From contig NZ_JASITA010000027.1 of NCBI RefSeq assembly GCF_030063415.1, forward strand, positions 47,934 through 111,933: a stretch of DNA of 64,000 nt. The letters are read 5' to 3'. Below, in pieces: positions 47,185-57,400 of this stretch. Source of the DNA: Streptomyces sp. H27-C3. GTDB lineage: Bacteria > Actinomycetota > Actinomycetes > Streptomycetales > Streptomycetaceae. Position 1 is the stretch's first letter. Each line of letters begins with the position of its first letter. The notes beneath the pieces are model-generated. The model was not told the origin of the DNA, did not search any database, and saw only the letters and a program-made list of their open reading frames with translations. Both the position numbers and the translations under genes were made by a program.

Positions 47185-47885
47185 CGGGTCGGCTCCGACG
47201 AGGACGAACCCGCGGACTCCACGGCGGCCCGTACGGCCGCCCGCTCCGCCGCGAGGCCGGCCCGGCGCAGCAGCACCGCTTGCCGCACATAGTCGAGGCC
47301 GGTCACCACGGTCAGCACGACCGCCGCCGCCATCACCCAGAACCGGAGCGAGGCGAGCGGGCCGGTCAGCGCCAGCACATACATCCCGACCGCGATGCCC
47401 TGGATCAGCGTCTTCATCTTGCCGCCGCGGCTGGCCGGAATCACGGCGTGCCTGATCACCCAGAAGCGCATCAGGGTGATGCCGATCTCCCGGAAGAGAA
47501 TCACCGCGGTCACCCACCACGGCAGATCCCCGAGAGCCGACAGACAGATCAGCGCCGCGCCCATGATCGCCTTGTCGGCGATCGGGTCGGCGATCTTCCC
47601 GAAGTCGGTGACGAGGTTGTACCTACGAGCCAGATGACCGTCGAACAGATCCGTGATCATGGCGACGGCGAAGGCCGCCCACGCGAACGACCGCCAGGCC
47701 GGGTCATAGCCACCATGGTGGAAAAGCAACAAGACAAACCCGGGCACAAGCAGCAGCCGCACCATGGTCAGAATATTGGCGATGTTCCACAAGCTGGCCT
47801 GATCGACGGCCACAGCGCCCAGCTTGCCGGCGCCGGACGCGGACCTGGCGGTCCCACCCGCCGCGGACGCCGGGACTCCGGTCAT
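47181..47885 (-). CDS. pgsA: CDP-diacylglycerol--glycerol-3-phosphate 3-phosphatidyltransferase
   Basis: A 234-residue membrane enzyme. The CDP-alcohol phosphotransferase motif is DGHLARRYN...GKIADPIADK (D-G-x2-A-R-x8-G-x3-D-x3-D). It has about five membrane segments and makes phosphatidylglycerolphosphate. ATG overlaps the rimO stop, and its own stop overlaps cinA. The operon order rimO-pgsA-cinA is conserved in actinobacteria. Confidence 0.93.
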   Translation of the reverse strand: MTGVPASAAGGTARSASGAGKLGAVAVDQASLWNIANILTMVRLLLVPGFVLLLFHHGGYDPAWRSFAWAAFAVAMITDLFDGHLARRYNLVTDFGKIADPIADKAIMGAALICLSALGDLPWWVTAVILFREIGITLMRFWVIRHAVIPASRGGKMKTLIQGIAVGMYVLALTGPLASLRFWVMAAAVVLTVVTGLDYVRQAVLLRRAGLAAERAAVRAAVESAGSSSSEPTR

Positions 47886-49360
47886 CTGCCCGCCTCCTCA
47901 TGACATCCGAGCGGTTCGGCCACCAGGTCCACGCCCTCGGTGCCGACCACCTTTGCCTCGACCATACGACCGACGGTCAGCCCCTGGCCTGTCGTGAAGA
48001 TCACTTGGCCGTCCGTCTCGGGCGCCTGGTGCGCCGCCCGGCCCACCGCGGCCTCGTCGTCCTCGTCGGAGCCCACCGACTCGACGAGCACCTCGAGCGT
48101 CTCACCGAGCCGCTCCTCGGCCCGCTGCGAGGTCAGCTCCTCGGCGAGCCGAGAGATGTGCGCCAGCCGCTCCGCGATGACATCGGCGTCGAGCTTCTTG
48201 TCGTACGTGACCGCCTCGGTGCCGTCCTCGTCGGAGTACCCGAAGACGCCGATCGCGTCGAGCCGTGCGCCCGTCAGGAAGCGCTCCAGCTCCGCCAGGT
48301 CTGCCTCGCTCTCGCCGGGGAAGCCAACGATGAAGTTGGACCGCACGCCCGCCTGCGGCGCCTTGGCGCGGATTGTCTCCAGCAGCTGCAGGAAGCTGTC
48401 GGTGTCGCCGAAGCGCCGCATCGAGCGCAGCACACCGGCCGACGAGTGCTGGAAGGACAGGTCGAAGTACGGCGCGATCTTGGGCGTAGAGGTCAGGACG
48501 TCGATCAGTCCGGGCCGCATCTCGGCGGGCTGCAGGTAGCTCACCCGCACGCGCTCGATGCCGTCGACCTCCGCCAGCTCCGGCAGCAGCGTCTCCAGGA
48601 GCCGGATGTCGCCGAGGTCCTTGCCGTACGACGTGTTGTTCTCGGAGACCAGCATGACCTCCTTCACGCCCTGCTCGGCCAGCCAGCGCGTCTCTCCCAG
48701 TACGTCGGAGGGGCGCCGGGAGATGAATGAGCCGCGGAACGAGGGGATGGCGCAGAAGGAGCAGCGACGGTCACAGCCGGAGGCGAGCTTCACGGAGGCG
48801 ACGGGGCTCTTGCCGAGCCGGATCCGCAGCGGCGCCCGCGGACCGGAGGCCGGTGCGACACCCTCCGGAAGGTCCTCGGGCGGCGTGTCCTGCGCGTGTC
48901 CGGGCAGCGCCACATCGGCTGCGCCCTGCCGGTCGGCGGGGCTGATGGGCAGCAGCTTGCGCCGGTCTCGCGGGGTGTGGGAGGCGTGCACGCCTCCGTT
49001 GAGAATGGTCTGAAGGCGGTCGGAGATGTCGGCGTAGTCGTCGAAGCCCAACACGGCGTCGGCCTCAGGCAGCGATTCCGCGAGCTCCTTGCCGTACCGC
49101 TCGGCCATGCAGCCGACGGCGACGACGGCCTGGGTCTTGCCATGACCCTTCAGATCATTGGCTTCCAGCAGGGCGTCGACGGAGTCCTTCTTGGCGGCCT
49201 CGACGAATCCGCAGGTGTTGACGACGGCGACATCCGCGTCCGAGGCGTTCTCGACAAGTTGCCAGCCGTCCGCTGCCAAGCGGCCTGCCAGCTCCTCCGA
49301 GTCCACCTCGTTACGGGCGCAGCCAAGAGTGACAAGGGCGACGGTGCGGCGTTCGGACAT
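47882..49360 (-). CDS. rimO: Ribosomal protein S12 methylthiotransferase
   Basis: A 492-residue radical-SAM methylthiotransferase. N-terminal UPF0004 (TLGCARNEVDSE, NTCGFVEAAK, VGCMAERYG) is followed by radical-SAM motif CDRRCSFC and a TRAM-like domain. It modifies an Asp of ribosomal protein S12. The TLGCARNEVDS start and lack of the MiaB pattern distinguish it from MiaB. It is the first gene of the rimO-pgsA-cinA operon. Confidence 0.94.
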   Translation of the reverse strand: MSERRTVALVTLGCARNEVDSEELAGRLAADGWQLVENASDADVAVVNTCGFVEAAKKDSVDALLEANDLKGHGKTQAVVAVGCMAERYGKELAESLPEADAVLGFDDYADISDRLQTILNGGVHASHTPRDRRKLLPISPADRQGAADVALPGHAQDTPPEDLPEGVAPASGPRAPLRIRLGKSPVASVKLASGCDRRCSFCAIPSFRGSFISRRPSDVLGETRWLAEQGVKEVMLVSENNTSYGKDLGDIRLLETLLPELAEVDGIERVRVSYLQPAEMRPGLIDVLTSTPKIAPYFDLSFQHSSAGVLRSMRRFGDTDSFLQLLETIRAKAPQAGVRSNFIVGFPGESEADLAELERFLTGARLDAIGVFGYSDEDGTEAVTYDKKLDADVIAERLAHISRLAEELTSQRAEERLGETLEVLVESVGSDEDDEAAVGRAAHQAPETDGQVIFTTGQGLTVGRMVEAKVVGTEGVDLVAEPLGCHEEAGR

Positions 49361-49482
49361 GGGCTCCAGCCTACTTTGTCCCGACGCGCGCCCCCGCCGC
49401 GAGGGCTGGCAGGGCCCACGACCCGGCCCACGCCCGGCTCCGCACCCGGTGCGGTACCGGGCACAGGCCCCTGGCCGGCGGG

Positions 49483-50286
49483 TCAGCCGACCTCCGGGTC
49501 GCCCTTCGTGTAGGTCAGCCGCTCGACCTGTCCGGGCTGGAATTCGTCCTTGACGTCCTTGCCGTTCACGAAGAGGTCCATCGCTCCGGCGTCACCCAGG
49601 ACGAGGTCGATCTTTTCCTTGTCCGTGAAGGTCTTGGACTGGCCCTGGAGCAGCAGCCCGTCGAAGAGCAGCCGTCCGTTGTGGTCCTTCGCGGAGATCC
49701 AGCTCTTGCCGTCCTTCGCGGTCAGCTTGACCGTGACCTTGTCCTGCGGGGCCGCAGCGATGGCACTGTCCGAAGGGTTGGGCTTGGGGTCGGCAGGCTT
49801 GCTGGGGCTGGGCTTGGTGGTCGGCTTGGTGCCGGACGTGGACCCCTCGGCCACATTCGCCGGGCCGTTGCCCTCGTCTCCACCGCTGAAGAGCGTGAAG
49901 CCGACGAAGCCCACCACCGCGACGATCGCGGCGACCATGGCCGCGGTCCAGTTGGGGCGACGCCGCTCGGGACGGATCCGTTCCGCTTCGAACATCGGTG
50001 CCGCGGGCGTCGGCGAGGGGCGCCCGCCGTGGGCGTCGTCGTACTGAGCGATCAGTTCTGCCGGGTCCAGGTCGACGGCCCGCGCCAGCGTGCGGATGTG
50101 TCCGCGCGCGTACACATCGCCGCCGCAGCGGCTGAAGTCGTCCTGCTCGATCGCGTGCACGATCGGAATGCGGACGCGGGTCGACGAACTGACCTCGTCG
50201 ACCGTCAGACCTGCGGCGATACGAGCCTGCTGGATGGCACGACCGATCGAAGGCCGGTCGTCTTCGGGAGAGTTGCCGATAGACAC
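49483..50286 (-). CDS. RodZ-like HTH membrane protein
   Basis: A 267-residue protein with an N-terminal HTH (about 15-75; IGRAIQQARIAAGLTVDEVSSSTRVRIPIV), one membrane segment (about 114-134, WTAAMVAAIVAVVGFVGFTLF), a Pro/Ser/Lys linker and a C-terminal DUF4115-like region (WISAKDHNGRLLFDGLL). This is the layout of RodZ. It starts at GTG 50286. In Streptomyces its cell-shape role is not established. Confidence 0.85.
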   Translation of the reverse strand: MSIGNSPEDDRPSIGRAIQQARIAAGLTVDEVSSSTRVRIPIVHAIEQDDFSRCGGDVYARGHIRTLARAVDLDPAELIAQYDDAHGGRPSPTPAAPMFEAERIRPERRRPNWTAAMVAAIVAVVGFVGFTLFSGGDEGNGPANVAEGSTSGTKPTTKPSPSKPADPKPNPSDSAIAAAPQDKVTVKLTAKDGKSWISAKDHNGRLLFDGLLLQGQSKTFTDKEKIDLVLGDAGAMDLFVNGKDVKDEFQPGQVERLTYTKGDPEVG

Positions 50287-50476
50287 GGGGGCGCCTTTCG
50301 AGCGTGAGCCACCTGCTGGATGTTCAGTCTAGGGGGGGTATGAAAGAGAGGGGCAACCGGGAGGGCGGTCTTTGTACGCCATCAGAATCGTCTGACAGCC
50401 CGATGGCGGGACCATTTGCCGCTCCCCTCCCCTCAACTTGACGTACGAACAAGAGAAACGGTTGCTCGGCGATCTC

Positions 50477-53254
50477 TTACGGGTGAGACTCGCCCCGGAT
50501 CTCGGCGAGCATGCCATCCAGTTCGTCCGGTTTCAGGTTGACATCGCGCGCCTTCGACCCCTCGCTGGGGCCGACGATGTTCCGTGACTCCATCAGGTCC
50601 ATGAGCCTGCCCGCCTTCGCGAAACCGACACGCAGTTTTCGCTGAAGCATCGAAGTCGAGCCGAACTGCGTGGAGACGACAAGCTCGACCGCCTGGCACA
50701 GAAGGTCCAGGTCATCGCCGATGTCCTCGTCAATTTCCTTCTTCTTCGCGGTCCCGACCACGACGTCTTCCCGGAAGACCGGAGCCATCTGGTCCTTGCA
50801 GTGCTGAACGATCAGCGCGACCTCGTCCTCGGTCACGAACGCGCCCTGCATACGGGTCGGCTTGTTCGCACCCATCGGCAGGAAAAGACCGTCGCCCTTG
50901 CCGATCAGCTTCTCGGCGCCCGGCTGGTCGAGGATGACCCGGCTGTCCGCCAGCGACGAGGTCGCGAAGGCGAGCCGGGAGGGCACATTGGCCTTGATCA
51001 GGCCCGTGACGACGTCCACGGACGGGCGCTGCGTGGCGAGCACCAAGTGGATGCCGGCGGCTCGGGCCAACTGGGTGATGCGGACGATGGAATCCTCCAC
51101 ATCGCGCGGCGCGACCATCATGAGGTCCGCGAGCTCGTCGACGATCACCAGCAGATACGGATACGGCGTCAGCTCCCGCTCACTGCCCTCGGGCGACTTG
51201 ATCTTCCCGTTCCGCACGGCCTGATTGAAGTCGTCGATGTGCCGGTAGCCGTACGCCGCGAGGTCGTCGTAGCGCAGGTCCATCTCCCGCACGACCCACT
51301 GGAGCGCCTCGGCCGCACGCTTGGGGTTGGTGATGATCGGGGTGATCAGGTGCGGGATGCCCTCGTACGCGGTGAGCTCGACCCGCTTGGGGTCGACCAG
51401 CACCATCCGGACGTCCTCCGGGGTCGCCCGGACCATCACCGAGGTGATCAGGCAGTTGATGCAGGACGACTTTCCGGAGCCGGTGGCACCCGCGACCAGC
51501 ACGTGCGGCATCTTCGCGAGGTTGGCCATCACATAGCCGCCCTCGACGTCCTTGCCGAGCGCGACCAGCATCGGATGGTCGTCCTCGGCCGCGTCCGCCA
51601 GCCGCAGCACGTCGCCGAGCTTGACCATCTCGCGGTCGGTGTTGGGGATCTCGATACCGACGGCGGACTTGCCGGGGATGGGACTGATGATGCGTACGTC
51701 GGGACTGGCGACGGCGTACGCGATGTTCTTGGCCAGCGCCGTGATGCGCTCGACCTTCACGGCCGGGCCGAGCTCCACCTCGTACCGCGTCACCGTCGGC
51801 CCCCGGGTGAATCCGGTGACTGCGGCGTCTACCTTGAACTCCGTGAAGACGGTGGTCAGTGAGGCGACGACGATGTCGTTGGCGGCGCTGCGCGTCTTGC
51901 CGGGCCCGCCGCGCTCCAGCAGGTCGAGCGAGGGCAGGGAGTAGGCGATGTCACCGGCCAGCCGGAGCTGCTCGGCCCGGGGCGGCAGCGGCTGGGACTG
52001 GGACTCGTCGGGACGCGCCTTCGTCCGGTCCGCCACCTGCGGACGGGCGGGCGGGCCTGCGTCGGCCGCGGGTGCGGGCGTGGGTGTCGCCTCGGGCTCT
52101 CCCGCCGATTCCCGCGCGCCGGGCACGGCGGCGGGGCGCTCGGTGGACACCCCTTGCGTCAGATCCGCCACCAGCGGCGAGGGCGGCAGCCCGTTCAGCA
52201 CGGCGCCGTCGAGCGCCGCAGCGGCGGCCGCCGCCACGTCCACGGCGTCCATGGGTCGCGCGGAAGCGGACTGCACGGAGGCTCTGCGGGGCCGGCGGCG
52301 GCGCGTGAGCGCCTCCTCCTCGGCCTGCTCCGCGTCGTACACCTCGGGCGCTTCACTCCGGCGCGCGGACCGACGGCGCGGGCTCTCGGGAAGCGCCTCG
52401 CGCCACTGCTCGTCATAGCGCTCGTCGTCCTCGGTCTCGTCCTCGCCCGGCAGCGGCTCTATGATCCGGAGCTTTACGCCGAGGAGCCGCAGCCGCTGCG
52501 GGATCGCGTTGACCGGCGTCGCGGTGACGACCAGCAGCCCAAAAAGAGTGAGCAGCAGAAGCAGCGGTACTGCGAGGACCTCGCCCATGGTGAAGATCAG
52601 CGGCATGGAGGCGGCCCAGCCGATCAGCCCGCCCGCGTCCTGCATCGCCTCGGTGCCGTCGGCGCGGCCCGGTGAGCCGCACGCGATGTGGACCTGACCG
52701 AGCACGCCGACGACAAGCGCGGAGAGCCCGATCACGATCCGGCCGTTGGCCTCGGGCTTCTCGGGATAGAGGATCACCCTCACGCCGATGACGCCCAGCA
52801 GTATCGGCACCAGGAGGTCGAGCCGGCCGAAGGCGCCGGTCACCAGCATCTCGACGAGGTCGCCGACCGGGCCGCGGAGCTGGGACCAGGTTCCCGCCGC
52901 GACGATCAGCGCGAGACCGAGCAGCAGCAGCGCCAGGCCGTCCTTGCGGTGCGCCGGGTCGAGCCCCTTCGCGCCCCGCCCTATTCCGCGGAACATCGCG
53001 CCCACGCCGTGCGCCATGCCCAGCCAGACGGCGCACACCAGCCGGTACACACCCCCGGTGGGGGACGGTGCGGCCTTGGGGGCGGGCCTGGCCACCGCCT
53101 TCTTGGCGGGGGCCTTCCTCGCGGGCGCTTTTTTCGCGGGCGCGATCTTATTGGCGGGCGCTGCCTTCTTCGCGGCGCCAGTTGTACGGCCGGCGCGAGG
53201 CTTCGCGGTGCCCGCCGTGCCCTGGGAGCCCTTGCCGGACGTACGTGAGGCCAT
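50477..53254 (-). CDS. ftsK: DNA translocase FtsK
   Basis: A 925-residue protein. An Ala/Lys-rich start, four membrane segments (about 100-260) and an acidic linker rich in Ala/Pro precede the motor. Walker A is GATGSGKSS, and LLVIVDELADLMMVAP plus ATQRPSVDVVTGLIKANVPSRLAF follow. A gamma winged-helix ends the protein (LRVGFAKAGRLMDLMESRNIV), which recognises orienting sequences. It moves chromosomes at closing sporulation septa. Linker 190-430 is Arg/Ala-rich and variable. Confidence 0.95.
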   Translation of the reverse strand: MASRTSGKGSQGTAGTAKPRAGRTTGAAKKAAPANKIAPAKKAPARKAPAKKAVARPAPKAAPSPTGGVYRLVCAVWLGMAHGVGAMFRGIGRGAKGLDPAHRKDGLALLLLGLALIVAAGTWSQLRGPVGDLVEMLVTGAFGRLDLLVPILLGVIGVRVILYPEKPEANGRIVIGLSALVVGVLGQVHIACGSPGRADGTEAMQDAGGLIGWAASMPLIFTMGEVLAVPLLLLLTLFGLLVVTATPVNAIPQRLRLLGVKLRIIEPLPGEDETEDDERYDEQWREALPESPRRRSARRSEAPEVYDAEQAEEEALTRRRRPRRASVQSASARPMDAVDVAAAAAAALDGAVLNGLPPSPLVADLTQGVSTERPAAVPGARESAGEPEATPTPAPAADAGPPARPQVADRTKARPDESQSQPLPPRAEQLRLAGDIAYSLPSLDLLERGGPGKTRSAANDIVVASLTTVFTEFKVDAAVTGFTRGPTVTRYEVELGPAVKVERITALAKNIAYAVASPDVRIISPIPGKSAVGIEIPNTDREMVKLGDVLRLADAAEDDHPMLVALGKDVEGGYVMANLAKMPHVLVAGATGSGKSSCINCLITSVMVRATPEDVRMVLVDPKRVELTAYEGIPHLITPIITNPKRAAEALQWVVREMDLRYDDLAAYGYRHIDDFNQAVRNGKIKSPEGSERELTPYPYLLVIVDELADLMMVAPRDVEDSIVRITQLARAAGIHLVLATQRPSVDVVTGLIKANVPSRLAFATSSLADSRVILDQPGAEKLIGKGDGLFLPMGANKPTRMQGAFVTEDEVALIVQHCKDQMAPVFREDVVVGTAKKKEIDEDIGDDLDLLCQAVELVVSTQFGSTSMLQRKLRVGFAKAGRLMDLMESRNIVGPSEGSKARDVNLKPDELDGMLAEIRGESHP

Positions 53255-53491
53255 GGTGCTAGAGGTTACCTGTGCGGACCCCGGCGGACACGTGTGCCTA
53301 CTGCTTCACCCGATCGTGTCGTGCCACGAGAGGCCCGGAACTGACGCCAGCGCTGACACTTCCTCAAGCGGGCGACAGGGCGTGCACCGGGGCAGGTTGC
53401 CCGGTCCCGGGCATCAGTCCTGCGCACCGGCACCGACCGCCGATTCCCGGTGTCGATCCCGGGCGTGGGTCCTGCTTGTCGTTTCCGTGCG

Positions 53492-54178
53492 TCAGTTCCG
53501 CGCGGACAGCGGGGGCGCATTGCCGCCGGCGCCCGGTTCGAGCGCGTCGAGCGCCCGGCGCAGACCCGTCAGCTTGCGCTCCAGGTGAGCCGCGGTCGCG
53601 ACGGCGGCCGCGTCGGCCGAGTCGTCGTCGAGCTGCTTGGAGAGCGCTTCGGCCTGCTCCTCAACGGCCGCGAGCCGCGCAGAGAGTTCGGCCAGGAGAC
53701 CGGCAGGCTCCTTGACGTCGCCCGCGCCGCCCGCCTGGCTGCTGCCTTCCAGCTGAAGGCGCAGCAGCGCGGCCTGCTCCCGCAGTTGGCAGTTCTTCAT
53801 ATACAGCTCGACGAACACCGAGACCTTGGCGCGCAGCACCCACGGGTCGAAGGGCTTGGAGATGTAGTCCACCGCGCCAGCCGCGTAACCCCGGAAGGTG
53901 TGGTGCGGGCCGTGGTTGATGGCGGTGAGAAAGATGATCGGGATGTCCCGGGTCCGCTCTCGCCGCTTGATGTGGGCCGCGGTTTCAAAACCGTCCATGC
54001 CCGGCATCTGAACGTCCAGCAGAATAACCGCGAAGTCGTCCGTCAACAGCGCCTTGAGCGCTTCCTCCCCTGACGATGCCCGTACCAGTGTCTGATCGAG
54101 CGCAGAGAGAATGGCCTCCAGCGCCAACAGATTCTCCGGCCGGTCATCGACCAGGAGGATCTTGGCCTTCTGCACCAT
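53492..54178 (-). CDS. osaB: Response regulator OsaB-like
   Basis: A 228-residue protein: an N-terminal receiver (ILLVDDRPENLLALEAIL, phospho-Asp in VILLDVQMPGMDG, Lys in YISKPFDP) and a C-terminal long helical coil (about 130-220) without DNA-binding HTH. ATG 54178 has GAGGAGGAC upstream. The synteny with OsaA and OsaC suggests OsaB, required for osmoadaptation in S. coelicolor. The name comes from synteny and architecture. Confidence 0.85.
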   Translation of the reverse strand: MVQKAKILLVDDRPENLLALEAILSALDQTLVRASSGEEALKALLTDDFAVILLDVQMPGMDGFETAAHIKRRERTRDIPIIFLTAINHGPHHTFRGYAAGAVDYISKPFDPWVLRAKVSVFVELYMKNCQLREQAALLRLQLEGSSQAGGAGDVKEPAGLLAELSARLAAVEEQAEALSKQLDDDSADAAAVATAAHLERKLTGLRRALDALEPGAGGNAPPLSARN

Positions 54179-54422
54179 GGCCCGTCCTCCTCGTCCCGGC
54201 ACCGCACCGGGCGCCTCCCCAGGGGACGACTCTCTTGCGTCACCCATCCTTGTGCCGGTCATGCTAGCCGCACCCCGCCTGTCGCCACACCCAGTCACCG
54301 CTATGTCACCGTGCACGTAGCAGAAACGCGGTGGGAGACCAGAAGGTTCCCCGAATATCGCGCCCTCACACGCCTCCGGCCACAGTCAGTCAGCAACCAG
54401 CTCGCTTTCATACAACCAACGA

Positions 54423-57400
54423 TCACTCCCCACGCATCCACTGGTCCATCACCGACAGCAAATGATCGGGATCGACCGGCTTCGTGACGTAGTCGGAAGC
54501 ACCGGCCTCGATGGCCTTCTCCCGGTCGCCCTTCATCGCCTTGGCGGTCAGCGCGATGATCGGCAAGCCCGCGAACTGAGGCATCCTACGGATCGCCGTG
54601 GTCGTCGCATAACCGTCCATCTCCGGCATCATGATATCCATCAGCACGACCGTCACATCGTCGTGCTGTTCAAGGACTTCGATGCCCTCACGACCGTTCT
54701 CCGCGTACAGCACGGACAAGCCGTGCTGCTCCAGCACGCTGGTGAGCGCGAAGACATTGCGGATGTCGTCGTCGACGATCAGCACTTTCTCATGGTTGAA
54801 CTGGATGCCGCGACGCGGCTCGGGCGTCGTCGACTGGCTCATCAGCTCCCAGGGCTCCTGTGACGGCTGCTCCGCGGGCGCCGCCGCCGACTTGCCCGCC
54901 GACAGCGCGGGCAGTCGCCCGGCGCCGCCCAGCGCCTTGCGGCGGCGCCTGAACAGCCCTGGGGAACCGGGCTGCGAGGAGCCGGACCGGGAGTCCGGGT
55001 CGACCGGCGGAAGGGCCTCCACCAGCGAACCGTCCTCGGTGGCGCTCCCGCGCAGCGGCTCCAGACCACCGGGCGCGAGCTGCGGGTAGCCCTGCGGAGG
55101 TAGTTCACTCGGGTGCAGCGGCAGATACAGCGTGAAGGTGGAGCCGCGGCCCGGCTCGCTGGACGCGTGGATCTCGCCACCCAGCAGCCGAGCGATCTCC
55201 CGGCTGATGGACAGCCCCAGACCCGTACCGCCGTACTTCCTGCTGGTCGTCCCGTCGGCCTGCTTGAACGCCTCGAAGATCACCCCCATCTTGCTCGCCG
55301 CGATACCGATGCCGGTGTCGGTCACCGAGAAGGCGATGAGATCAGCGTCCGCGTCGCGCAGCGAGCCGGCCTCCAGGAGCTGCTCACGGATCGCGTTGGG
55401 CACATCGGCGCTGGCCGGCCTGATGACCAGCTCGACGGCGCCCGTGTCGGTGAACTTCACCGCGTTGGCCAGCAGGTTGCGCAGAACCTGCAACAGCCGC
55501 TGCTCGTCGGTGTGCAGCGTCGCGGGCAGCTCAGGAGAGACACGGACGGAGAAGTCCAGGCCCTTCTCCGCGGTGAGCGGCCGGAACGACGCCTCGACAT
55601 AGTCGACGAGCTGGACCAGCGCGATCCGGGTCGGGCTGACGTCCATCTTGCCCGCCTCGACCTTCGACAGGTCGAGGATGTCGTTGATCAGCTGAAGCAG
55701 GTCGGAACCGGCTCCGTGGATCGTTTCGGCGAACTCCACCTGCTTCGGGGAGAGATTCCCCTCGGCGTTGTCTGCGAGCAACTTCGCCAGGATGAGCAGC
55801 GAGTTGAGCGGCGTCCGCAGCTCGTGCGACATGTTCGCCAGGAACTCGGACTTGTAGCGCATCGACACCGCGAGCTGCTCGGCGCGCTCCTCAAGTACCT
55901 GCCGGGCCTCTTCGATCTCGGTGTTCTTCACCTCGATGTCGCGGTTCTGCTGCGCCAGCAGCTCGGCCTTGTCCTCCAGTTCGGCGTTGGACACCTGGAG
56001 CGCCCGCTGCCGGCTCTCGAGCTCCTCCGAGCGCTCACGCAACTGCTCCGTCAGCTCCTGGGACTGCTCCAGCAGCACTTCGGTCTTCGAGTTGACGCTG
56101 ATCGTGTTGACGCTCGTCGCGATCATCTCGGCGATCTGGTTCAGGAAGTCCTTCTGGATCTGGGTGAAGGGCTGGAAGGACGCCAGCTCGATCACGCCGA
56201 GGACCTTCCCCTCGAAGAGCACCGGCAGCACGATCACATGCGCGGGCGGGGACTCGCCGAGGCCGGAGGAGATCTTGAGATAGCCCGGCGGCACGTTGTC
56301 CACCAGGATGGTCCGCTTCTCCTCGGCGGCGGTGCCGATGAGTGTCTCGCCCGGCTTGAAGGAGGTCGGCATGGAGCCCGACGAGTAGCCGTAACTGCCG
56401 CGCATGCGCAGTTCGTACGCGCTGTCCGCGTCGGCGCCGACCTCGGCGGCCACCTGCCTGCTCAGCGCCAGGAAGAACGCCCCGTGCTGCGCCGAGACGA
56501 CCGGGGTGAGCTCGCTCATGATCAGCGAGGCCACGTCGTCGAGGTCGCGGCGGCCCTGCATCAGGCCGGAGATCCGCGCCAGGTTGCCCTTGAGCCAGTC
56601 CTGTTCCTTGTTGGCCAGGGTGGTGTCGCGCAGGTTGGCGATCATCGTGTTGATGTTGTCCTGCAGGACCTGGATCTCGCCCGCCGCGTCGACGTCGATC
56701 TTCAGATTGAGATCGCCGCGGGTCACCGCGGTGGCCACGGCGGCGATCGCGCGCACCTGACGGGTCAGGTTGCCCGCCATCTCGTTCACCGACTCGGTCA
56801 GGTCGCGCCAGGTGCCGTCCACGTCACGCACCCGAGCCTGGCCGCCCAACTGACCGTCCGTACCCACCTCGCGGGCGACTCGCGTCACCTGCTCGGCGAA
56901 CGACGACAGCTGGTCGACCATCGTGTTGATGGTCGTCTTCAGCTCCAGGATCTCGCCGCGCGCATCGATGTCGATCTTCTTGGTCAGGTCGCCCTTGGCG
57001 ATGGCGGTGGTGACCATGGCGATCTGGCGCACCTGGCCGGTGAGGTTGGACGCCATCGAGTTCACCGACTCGGTGAGGTCCTTCCACGTACCGGACACGC
57101 CGGGAACGCGCGCCTGGCCGCCGAGTTCGCCCTCGGTACCCACCTCGCGGGCCACTCGGGTGACCTCGTCGGCGAACGAGGACAGCGTCGTCACCATGGT
57201 GTTGACCGTGTCTGCGAGCTGCGCGACCTCGCCGCGCGCCTCGACCGTCACCTTCTTCGTCAGGTCTCCGTTGGCGACCGCCGCCGAGACCTGCGAGATG
57301 TTGCGCACCTGAGAGGTCAGGTTGTTCGCCATCAGGTTGACGTTGTCGCTGAGGTCCTTCCAGATGCCGGTGACCCCACGCACCCGTGCCTGGCCGCCGA